Shown here: positions 28,357 through 36,269 of the stretch, piece after piece
Layout: each line of letters begins with the position of its first letter
How positions within the stretch are numbered: position 1 is the first letter of the stretch
Source: a bacterium
GTDB taxonomy: Bacteria > Margulisbacteria > Marinamargulisbacteria > SXXA01 > JAHFDB01
Direction: 5' to 3'
NCBI GenBank assembly: GCA_023249195.1
Contig: JAHFDB010000006.1
Span: 1-49,481 of the forward strand
Length of the DNA stretch: 49,481 bases
The notes under the pieces: generated by a model
The model's database searches: none
Told to the model about the DNA's origin: nothing
The model's input: the letters and a program-made list of their open reading frames with translations, nothing else
Made by a program: the position numbers and the translations under genes

Positions 28357-29041
28357 TCACAATGAAGAACACTTTACGGCTTCCGATAGGTTGCGAGATA
28401 GTGTTATCGGGCTTTCAGATGGGCTTACGGTTCCGTTTGCTTTAGCTGCGGGTCTTAGTGGGGTCGTCAATTCTAACCATATTATTATTATCGGAGGGAT
28501 TGCAGAAATAGTTGCCGGATCTATCGCCATGGGATTAGGGGGCTATCTAGCTGGTAAAACTGACGTCAATCATTACCACTCTGAGCTCAAGCGAGAATAT
28601 GATGAAATAGAAAGATTACCCGAAAAAGAAAAGCAAGAAGTGCGAGATGTTTTTGCTTCTTATGGGCTTTCAGAAAAAGCCCAAAATGAGATCACCGATG
28701 CCATTAGCCAAGACCCAGACAAGTGGGTTGATTTTATGATGAAATTTGAGCTTGGATTAGAAAAACCAGAACCTGGACGTGCACTAAAGAGTGCCCTCAC
28801 TATTGCCTCTGCTTACATCATCGGTGGATTTATTCCACTTTCAGGTTACTTTTTCACCACACAGCCCATAGACGGACTGCGAATTTCAACAATGATTACC
28901 TTGATCTGTTTATTTCTATTTGGTTATCTTAAGAGTAAACTTGTTGGACAATCCCCCATTAAAGGTGCTTTTTCTGTTATGTTGATTGGTGCTATTGCTT
29001 CATTAAGTGCCTTTTTGATCGCCAAAGCCGTGAGTCATTAA
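28343..29041 (+). CDS. VIT1/CCC1 family iron/manganese transporter
   Basis: 'DRLRDSVIGLSDGLTVPFALAAGLSG', 'EIVAGSIAMGLGGYLAGK', 'EPGRALKSALTIASAYIIGGFIPL'. Confidence 0.94.
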   Translation: MHTHNHNEEHFTASDRLRDSVIGLSDGLTVPFALAAGLSGVVNSNHIIIIGGIAEIVAGSIAMGLGGYLAGKTDVNHYHSELKREYDEIERLPEKEKQEVRDVFASYGLSEKAQNEITDAISQDPDKWVDFMMKFELGLEKPEPGRALKSALTIASAYIIGGFIPLSGYFFTTQPIDGLRISTMITLICLFLFGYLKSKLVGQSPIKGAFSVMLIGAIASLSAFLIAKAVSH

Positions 29042-29800
29042 ATGAAAAAATACTGCGTTGGCTTAATAGCACTAGTGGTTTGTTCTCCCCTTTTTGCGGA
29101 CATGCCCTTTAAACCCCCTCAGATGCCAACCGCAACTGAGCTCAGAGAACGGTATCCTACTATTGAAAAAATTGAGGCTATTATTGCCAATACCGATCAA
29201 GGCGAACCCTATTTTAGGGCTGGAATTGCCACTTTTTTTGAAGGCTCTATGACCAATATAAGACCTGTAGAATATTCTAAAGAAATCAAAAAAAAATACA
29301 ATGAAAGGGCTATTGAATTACTTGAGAATGCCAATCGTATTACCCCCAACAACCCCTACATTTTAGGCATGCTCGGAAGTGCTTATGGGGTTGAAGTCAC
29401 TTTTTCAAGCTTTCCAGGGCTTATTCATTGGGCTAACAAATGTCGAGCTATGATCAAGCGGGCCGTTGAAATTGCCCCTAATAACCCTGAAATACGCATG
29501 ATTCGACTTCGATGTGATGTGCGATTTCCCTATCAATATTATGCTTCAGTCAAAAACGAAATTTTAGAAGATCACTCATTGATTCAAGCTTGGATTAATC
29601 AGTCAAAAGAAGAAGACCTGACTGAAAATCAAATGAATTATTTTATAGCCCTTCACAACGAACTTAATTATTGGGTAGGTTATTACTTTACATACGAAGT
29701 CAAAAATAAAGACCAGGCTAAGCCTTTTTTACTCACCGTGCAACCAGGCTCAATTGAATATAGACAAGCCCAGATTTTGTTATCCAAGGTGTCTTTATGA
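29042..29800 (+). CDS. Secreted TPR-like hypothetical protein
   Basis: Signal peptide; 'RAIELLENANRITPNNPYILGMLGSAYG', 'AVEIAPNNPEIRMIR'. Confidence 0.65.
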   Translation: MKKYCVGLIALVVCSPLFADMPFKPPQMPTATELRERYPTIEKIEAIIANTDQGEPYFRAGIATFFEGSMTNIRPVEYSKEIKKKYNERAIELLENANRITPNNPYILGMLGSAYGVEVTFSSFPGLIHWANKCRAMIKRAVEIAPNNPEIRMIRLRCDVRFPYQYYASVKNEILEDHSLIQAWINQSKEEDLTENQMNYFIALHNELNYWVGYYFTYEVKNKDQAKPFLLTVQPGSIEYRQAQILLSKVSL

Positions 29801-30837
29801 CAAAAATGGGTGTCCTACTTGGCATCATTATGTGTACAACATTGGTAATAATGGGGCTATTTGTATGGTGGGGAACACGCCCCTCTCTTCCTAAAACTCT
29901 CTACCAAAAAGGATTGCTTCAACACTATCCTTACACGCCCACGCTTTCTTCCTCGCTCACGCTTATGACCTATAATATCGGCTATGCAGGGGGTCTGGAT
30001 ACGCTTCGAGGCACTCACCTTAAGGCCTCTGAGATACAAACAAATCTCGATCACATCGCACAGACCATTTTGGCCCATAATCCGGATGTCTTGTGCGTCC
30101 AAGAAATAGATCTTCATTCAAGACGTTCTCGTGGAATCGACGAAGTTGCGTATTTGGCAAAAGCCTGCCATTTTCCCTATGTTGCGATTGCTTATACCTG
30201 GGATTGCCGCTATATCCCTTTTCCCTATACTATTCGCATCACCCGCCATTTTGGACGGGTATTGGCAGGGCAAGCTGTTTTTTCCAAATATCCGATTCTG
30301 AGTCAAACCATTCTGCGATTTCCAAAACCCAAAAAAAAGTCTTGGCTTGTCAACATGTTCTATCTCGATAGAATCGCCCAAACGGTGTGCATTAAAGCCC
30401 CCAGCGATGAAACCTTTACAGTCTGTAATGTTCATCTTGAGGCCTGGGACAAGCAGGCCCGCCAAGAACAAGCTAAAGAAATTCTTTTTAGCCTTCAACC
30501 TCTGACAAACCCTACCGTCATTGCAGGTGATTTTAACGCCTTAAACCCTGTTGCAACCACCCAAGAAGGGTTTCCAGACGAACCTGGATATAGCTATAAT
30601 AACGATGCCACGCTGTCACAATTTTTAGATACGCAAACACTCTCCTCAGCCCCTCGCATTCAAAGTCCAGAGGAAGAGATGGCATACTGGACCTTTCCAA
30701 GTGACGCCCCGACAAGGCGACTTGACCATATCTTTTACACCCACGACGCCCTCTATTTAAGACGGGCTTATCTTCTCAAAGACGCGACAGATGCCTCAGA
30801 TCATCTGCCCTTAATAGGAGAATTTTCATGGCTTTAA
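29797..30837 (+). CDS. Endonuclease/exonuclease/phosphatase family protein, membrane-anchored
   Basis: 'LMTYNIGYAGG', 'DVLCVQEIDLHSRRS', 'VIAGDFNAL', 'RRLDHIFYT', 'ASDHLPLIGEF'. Confidence 0.92.
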   Translation: MTKMGVLLGIIMCTTLVIMGLFVWWGTRPSLPKTLYQKGLLQHYPYTPTLSSSLTLMTYNIGYAGGLDTLRGTHLKASEIQTNLDHIAQTILAHNPDVLCVQEIDLHSRRSRGIDEVAYLAKACHFPYVAIAYTWDCRYIPFPYTIRITRHFGRVLAGQAVFSKYPILSQTILRFPKPKKKSWLVNMFYLDRIAQTVCIKAPSDETFTVCNVHLEAWDKQARQEQAKEILFSLQPLTNPTVIAGDFNALNPVATTQEGFPDEPGYSYNNDATLSQFLDTQTLSSAPRIQSPEEEMAYWTFPSDAPTRRLDHIFYTHDALYLRRAYLLKDATDASDHLPLIGEFSWL

Positions 30838-31385
30838 CGAAAGCAGAACTGAGGGTATCCCTTTTATCTCAAAGAGAGGCCCTCAGTCCAGACACCATTG
30901 CTTACGCTTCAAAAAAGGTGTGCCGCACACTCAGTGAACATCCGCATATTCAAAAAGCACAATCGATTGCCGCCTACCTGCCCTTCAAAAACGAACTTAA
31001 CCCTTGGCATTTTATTCATGACTGCCTTCATCAGAAAAAAAACATATATATTCCGCGATATAACCCCGAAAACAACAGTTATAGTCTCGCTCAACTCACA
31101 GAAAAAACGGTCTTTGTCAAAGGAAAATATGGCATTCCAGAACCTGGACATAAGTCTCTTACTCTCTCTATGGAACAGGCTCTTACTGCCATTGAAGCCT
31201 GGGTTATCCCCGGTGTTGCATTTGATAAAACAGGGGCTCGTTTAGGTATGGGGAAAGGGTATTATGACCGATTCTTAAACAACAGTACCGGGCTTAAAAT
31301 AGGTATTTGTTTTAGATTTCAATATCTTGAAAGTATCCCACAAGATGATTGGGATGTTAAAATGGACACCATATTTTCAGAATAA
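30828..31385 (+). CDS. 5-formyltetrahydrofolate cyclo-ligase
   Basis: 'AAYLPFKNELN', 'WVIPGVAFDKTGARLGMGKGYYDRFL'. Confidence 0.95.
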   Translation: MALTKAELRVSLLSQREALSPDTIAYASKKVCRTLSEHPHIQKAQSIAAYLPFKNELNPWHFIHDCLHQKKNIYIPRYNPENNSYSLAQLTEKTVFVKGKYGIPEPGHKSLTLSMEQALTAIEAWVIPGVAFDKTGARLGMGKGYYDRFLNNSTGLKIGICFRFQYLESIPQDDWDVKMDTIFSE

Positions 31386-31397
31386 CTAAGGGATTTT

Positions 31398-32120
31398 ATG
31401 ACTGTTTTAAGTGTTAATGTTAACAAGTTTGCACTCCTTCGAAACTCTAGGGGACAAAACACTCCCGATGTACTTTCGATAGCCAAGCGCTGTATTGACG
31501 CAGGCGTTATTGGCATTACGGTGCACCCCAGACCTGACGGACGACATATCCGAACTGAAGATGTTGCCCAGCTCTCACGCTATCTTCATTCTGCGCAAAA
31601 AGAATTTAATATCGAAGGATACCCCTCAGAGGCGTTTATCGATATGGTCTTGGCTCACAAGCCTACACAAGTTACCTTGGTGCCAGATCCACCTGAAGCA
31701 CTCACCTCTTCTTTTGGATGGGACATTGCCCAACACCAACCGTTTTTAACTCAGGTCATCGCTCGGTTTAAACAGGCAGGCATTCGTACCGCTATTTTTG
31801 CAGATCCCACTTATTCAGATTGGATGCCTTTGTGCAGCATTCAAACCGATCGTGTTGAGCTTTTTACCCATTTTTATGCCCATCATTGTTCAGAAGGAAG
31901 AGAAAAGGCCATTGAACCCTTTATCAAGGCAGCACAAGCCATTACCCAACTAGGCATCGAATTGAACGCAGGACATGATTTAAACGCACTCAACTTGCCC
32001 TATTTTGTTGAGCAAATTCCTCAGATACGCGAAGTATCTATTGGTCACGCCCTGGTATGTGATGCACTTGATTTTGGACTTGAAAAAACGTTGCAACGCT
32101 ACTTGGCAGTCCTGTCATGA
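31398..32120 (+). CDS. pdxJ: Pyridoxine 5'-phosphate synthase
   Basis: 'LSVNVNKFALLRNSRG', 'GITVHPRPDGRHI', 'LNAGHDLNALNL', 'EVSIGHALVCDAL'. Confidence 0.96.
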   Translation: MTVLSVNVNKFALLRNSRGQNTPDVLSIAKRCIDAGVIGITVHPRPDGRHIRTEDVAQLSRYLHSAQKEFNIEGYPSEAFIDMVLAHKPTQVTLVPDPPEALTSSFGWDIAQHQPFLTQVIARFKQAGIRTAIFADPTYSDWMPLCSIQTDRVELFTHFYAHHCSEGREKAIEPFIKAAQAITQLGIELNAGHDLNALNLPYFVEQIPQIREVSIGHALVCDALDFGLEKTLQRYLAVLS

Positions 32121-32938
32121 AAAAGGTTGGGGTGACCGGAAGTACCGGATTTATTGGTCAGCGTTACTTTGAATCGAATCCAAATCAAGTCCAGCTGGTA
32201 CCCCTTCCTTTGAGGGAAGGGCTTCAGTTACTTCCCTTAACGGGTCTAGATGCGCTTGTTCATCTTGCCGGGAAAGCCCATGTCACGGCTCACCCTCATG
32301 ACCCTTCTTATTTTAAAATCAATACCGAACTCACGCTGAAACTTGCTCAAAAAGCCAAAGAAAAAAAGGTGCGTCATTTTATCTATATGAGTTCTGTAAA
32401 AGCAGAAAGTAACGATATTTATGGTCAAAGCAAAAGAAAAGCCGAAGAAGGCCTTCTAGAAATGGCCTCCCCGGAATTTAAAGTTGCCCTCATTCGCCCC
32501 CCTCTCGTATATGGTCCGAATGTCAAGGCCAATATGCTTTATTTAATGCGTCTGTGTCAACGGCCTATTCCCTTGCCTTTCAAAGGGATTCACAATGCTC
32601 GCAGTATGGTCTTTGTCGATACCCTTTTAAGCTTAGTAAGCACCATTATCGATCAAGAAGCCGAAGGCCTTTTTATCGCGGGAGACCCACATCCCCTTTC
32701 TACTGAATTTTTAGTCAAAGAAATTCGGAAAAATTTACACATGCCCGAGCGCCTCTTTTCGCTTCCATCGATCCTGACACACCTTATTAAACTTCTAAAA
32801 CCTGGCCTTTATGACAGGCTATTTGGGTCTTATATCATCGACAATCAGCCTAGCAACCAGGCCTTGCATTTTACGCCCCCTTTTTCATCTGAACATGGCA
32901 TCAAAGAAATGGTAGAATGGTTCAAGAAACTTTCATGA
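32117..32938 (+). CDS. NAD-dependent epimerase/dehydratase (extended SDR)
   Basis: 'GVTGSTGFIGQRYF', 'DALVHLAGKAHVT', 'YGQSKRKAEEGL'. Confidence 0.92.
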   Translation: MKKVGVTGSTGFIGQRYFESNPNQVQLVPLPLREGLQLLPLTGLDALVHLAGKAHVTAHPHDPSYFKINTELTLKLAQKAKEKKVRHFIYMSSVKAESNDIYGQSKRKAEEGLLEMASPEFKVALIRPPLVYGPNVKANMLYLMRLCQRPIPLPFKGIHNARSMVFVDTLLSLVSTIIDQEAEGLFIAGDPHPLSTEFLVKEIRKNLHMPERLFSLPSILTHLIKLLKPGLYDRLFGSYIIDNQPSNQALHFTPPFSSEHGIKEMVEWFKKLS

Positions 32939-34149
32939 ACATGTCCTTTAATCTCGATACATTTATCTCGGAAAAAATAACGCAAAGGCCTCAGAGCCTT
33001 TTGGCAGAAGATTTGTCTGTTTTTGACACCCCTATTCGGAAAGAAATTACAGGGAAATCGGTCTTGGTGATTGGGGCTGCAGGTACCATTGGAGCTTCTT
33101 TTGTAAGGGCTATTCTTACCTATGCACCTCAAAAACTCGTCGTCGTCGATATTAACGAAAACGGCCTCACAGAATTAGTAAGAGACTGCAGAAGCCGAGA
33201 TACGCTAACGCTACCAAACGCCTTTAAATCTTACCCTATTAATTTTGGCGAACCTGTTTTTAAAAAAATATTCCTTGCTGAAGGACCCTTTGACATTGTC
33301 GCTAATTTTGCCGCTCACAAACATGTCCGAAGTGAAAAAGACATCTATTCTATAGAAGCCATGATTGAAAACAATGTGCTCAAAGCTAAGGGATTGCTTG
33401 ATTTACTTCTAGAATATCCCCCCCAACATTTTTTCTGTGTCTCTACAGATAAAGCAGCAAATCCGGTCAATATTATGGGGGCTAGCAAAAAACTTATGGA
33501 AAATCTTATTCTTGCTTATTCAAAAAAACTACCCATTACCACCGCACGCTTTGCCAATGTTGCCTTTTCTAATGGCAGCCTACCCGCAGGATTTATTGAA
33601 CGTGTGATGAAACGCCAACCCCTTTCTTGTCCATCGGATGTCCGACGATATTTTGTGTCTCCTGAAGAATCCGGACAACTGTGCTTAATGGCCTGTGTTC
33701 TAGGTAAGTCCGGTGAGATTTTTTTTCCAAAGCTTCAGGAAAAAGACTTGATCTATTTTTCCTCTATTGCTGAAAATTTTCTAGAAGCACTTGGACTCTC
33801 CCCTGAAGCATGTGATTCAGAAGAGGATGCCAAAAAAAAAGCAGCTTCCTTAACTAAAACTTCTCAAAAATATCCCTTGTATCTTTTTAAAAGTGATACC
33901 TCCGGAGAAAAATTATACGAAGAGTTTTACACACAAGATGAAAAAAAAGATCTCACCCGGTTTAAGGCTTTAGGGGTCATTCAAGACGCTGCTCACCCTA
34001 GCCTATCTGAACTCAATACTATGATCAAGAGCCTTGAAACTTGTTTTTCAAAACCTACTCAAAAATCCGACATCGTCGACTTGCTCAAACTGCTTCTTCC
34101 AAACTTTCAACATATTGAAACCGGTCTCAATTTAGACCAGAAAATGTAA
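32935..34149 (+). CDS. Polysaccharide biosynthesis CapD/FlaA1-like UDP-sugar dehydratase
   Basis: 'VLVIGAAGTIGASFVRAIL', 'VANFAAHKHVRSEKD', 'VSTDKAANPVNIMGASKKLMEN'; ATGA overlap with upstream gene. Confidence 0.9.
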   Translation: MNMSFNLDTFISEKITQRPQSLLAEDLSVFDTPIRKEITGKSVLVIGAAGTIGASFVRAILTYAPQKLVVVDINENGLTELVRDCRSRDTLTLPNAFKSYPINFGEPVFKKIFLAEGPFDIVANFAAHKHVRSEKDIYSIEAMIENNVLKAKGLLDLLLEYPPQHFFCVSTDKAANPVNIMGASKKLMENLILAYSKKLPITTARFANVAFSNGSLPAGFIERVMKRQPLSCPSDVRRYFVSPEESGQLCLMACVLGKSGEIFFPKLQEKDLIYFSSIAENFLEALGLSPEACDSEEDAKKKAASLTKTSQKYPLYLFKSDTSGEKLYEEFYTQDEKKDLTRFKALGVIQDAAHPSLSELNTMIKSLETCFSKPTQKSDIVDLLKLLLPNFQHIETGLNLDQKM

Positions 34150-34817
34150 TGCCAATGTACCTATTTCTGAAACGTAGTCTTGATATCTTCATTTCTTTAT
34201 CTGCCCTTGTTTTATTACTGCCATTTTTAGTTCCTATTGTGATAGTGTTGCGCCTCACTGGTGAGGGCTATGTTTTTTATAGGCAAAGACGCATAGGCCT
34301 GCACAATGTCTATTTTGATATCCTCAAATTCGCCACCATGCTCAAAGACAGTCCTAATATGGGGACGGGAAGCATCACATTGCGACAAGACCCTCGAATT
34401 ACCCCTATGGGGACGTTTTTGCGCAAGACGAAGATTAATGAGCTTCCGCAAATTTTAAACGTCCTTAAAGGGGATATGAGCATCGTGGGGCCAAGGCCTT
34501 TAGTAGACAAAACCTTCAACGCCTATCCAGAGGCTATTCGAGACAAAGTTTATCAGTCCCGTCCGGGAATTACTGGCATTGGGTCGATTATTTTTCGAGA
34601 CGAAGAATCGCTCATTTCAGCCTCTCCACTTGAACCCCATGCTTTTTATGCACAGATTATTGCTCCCTATAAAGGGGCCTTAGAAATGTGGTACTTAACC
34701 CATAAGTCGATGGGAGTGGATTTGAAAATTATTTTTCTGACTGCCTGGGCTATTCTATTTTCCAAAAATGAGTTAGTTTATCGCTGGTTCAAAGATCTGC
34801 CTCCGCGCTCTTTTTAG
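34149..34817 (+). CDS. Bacterial sugar transferase (polyprenyl-phosphate glycosyl-1-phosphate transferase)
   Basis: 'FLKRSLDIFISLSALVLLLP', 'RKTKINELPQILNVLKGDMSIVGPRPLV'. Confidence 0.94.
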   Translation: MPMYLFLKRSLDIFISLSALVLLLPFLVPIVIVLRLTGEGYVFYRQRRIGLHNVYFDILKFATMLKDSPNMGTGSITLRQDPRITPMGTFLRKTKINELPQILNVLKGDMSIVGPRPLVDKTFNAYPEAIRDKVYQSRPGITGIGSIIFRDEESLISASPLEPHAFYAQIIAPYKGALEMWYLTHKSMGVDLKIIFLTAWAILFSKNELVYRWFKDLPPRSF

Positions 34818-34819
34818 CG

Positions 34820-35674
34820 ATGAATGCCGTCATTGTTTCCAAATTAGGAGAGATGGGGTGGCATCCCCCTACGGCTGACGGATTAAAACATAGCATGGAA
34901 GTGTTATTTAAGCATGCCCCACGGGTGCTTAGTAAACCCATTAAGGCCCTCGTTTTACCCCATGCGGGATACACCTACTCTGGACTCACTGCCGCGATGG
35001 GAATCACTCAAATCGACTCCAAAACAAGGTATTCAAAAATTCTGATATTGGGTCCAAGCCATTACGTTCCCTTGAAAAACAAAGGCCACATCACGTCTGC
35101 AAGGGCAATCCAAACCCCCTTAGGAGAAGCCCCCCTTGATACGGAGTCACTTGCTTTTTTAAAAAAAGCTCCTATTTTTGAGTCTATTGATGCCATTGAT
35201 CAACAAGAGCATTGCATCCAAATCGAGGTTCCTTTTTTTCAGACGGTTTTGCCAGGCATCCCCATCTTACCGATTGTTCTCGGATCGCTTGACCGCGCAG
35301 CTGCACACGGCATTGCCGAGTTGCTCGAACCTTTTTTAGACGACACCACCCTACTCGTCATTAGTAGTGACTTTACCCATTACGGAGCTTCGTTTGGATA
35401 TGTTCCTTTTTCTCACAATATCGAAGAAAACATTCGTTCTTTTGATGCTGAAGTCATAGCGCCTCTTTGCGACTTGAACGAGTCAAAGGTGTATAATGAA
35501 TTTCGTCGAAGAGAACGCACTATTTGTGGTGAATCTGCTCTTAAAGTGATGGTGCCACTCCTTCGATCCAAGTGGCCTAGTCTGGAAGGAACATGCATTG
35601 ACTATCGCATGTCTGGCCAACTTAATTCCGACTGGTCTTTTAGCGTCAGTTACGCAGCCCTTACATGGACATAG
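34820..35674 (+). CDS. amrB: AmmeMemoRadiSam system protein B (MEMO1 family)
   Basis: 'VLPHAGYTYSGLTAA', 'KILILGPSHYVPL', 'EHCIQIEVPFFQTV', 'LLVISSDFTHYG'. Confidence 0.93.
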   Translation: MNAVIVSKLGEMGWHPPTADGLKHSMEVLFKHAPRVLSKPIKALVLPHAGYTYSGLTAAMGITQIDSKTRYSKILILGPSHYVPLKNKGHITSARAIQTPLGEAPLDTESLAFLKKAPIFESIDAIDQQEHCIQIEVPFFQTVLPGIPILPIVLGSLDRAAAHGIAELLEPFLDDTTLLVISSDFTHYGASFGYVPFSHNIEENIRSFDAEVIAPLCDLNESKVYNEFRRRERTICGESALKVMVPLLRSKWPSLEGTCIDYRMSGQLNSDWSFSVSYAALTWT

Positions 35675-36228
35675 AACTCTCTTCTGAAGTTAAAACATGG
35701 TTACTTACCCAGGCCCGATCCTGCCTTGGTCATTATCTTTCTTTTGGAAAAATCCCCTCTCTTGACGGGCTGCCTACCGACCCTGTTCTACAAGAAAACC
35801 GTGGCGTATTTGTTACCCTCACACAGAGAAAAACCCACCAATTAAGAGGCTGTATCGGCACCCTTCAAACACAGGATCCTCTATGGAAATCTGTTATGCT
35901 CTATGTCATTTATGCCGCCCTAAATGACACTCGGTTTGTACCTGTAACCCCACCAGAACTCCCCCATCTGCGAATAGAAATTTCAGTCCTCTCCCCCTTT
36001 TTGCCTATCTCTTCTTATACCGATATTGTCCTAGGAAAGCATGGGATTTTATTTGAAAAGTCGGGAAAAAGGGCGGTATTCCTTCCTCATGTTCCCCTCG
36101 AACATGGCTGGACCCTTACAGAAACACTCGATCAACTGGCCCTAAAAGCAGGTCTGCATAAAGAGGCTTGGAAAGACCATTCTCAATTCAAAGTTTTTGA
36201 GAGTCTGTATTTTAGCGAAACGCTATGA
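35665..36228 (+). CDS. amrA: AmmeMemoRadiSam system protein A (AMMECR1)
   Basis: 'GVFVTLTQRKTHQLRGCIGTLQ', 'YAALNDTRFVPVTPPELPHLRIEISVLSP'; overlaps the MEMO1 gene. Confidence 0.94.
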   Translation: MDIELSSEVKTWLLTQARSCLGHYLSFGKIPSLDGLPTDPVLQENRGVFVTLTQRKTHQLRGCIGTLQTQDPLWKSVMLYVIYAALNDTRFVPVTPPELPHLRIEISVLSPFLPISSYTDIVLGKHGILFEKSGKRAVFLPHVPLEHGWTLTETLDQLALKAGLHKEAWKDHSQFKVFESLYFSETL

Positions 36229-36269
36229 CCTCATCCTGCTCAAAACGCACTTTCCTATAAGCTGCTGAG

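Noticed and set aside
32845-33132. Antisense ORF across the epimerase/dehydratase junction
   Set aside because: Overlaps two confident genes in a tight operon.
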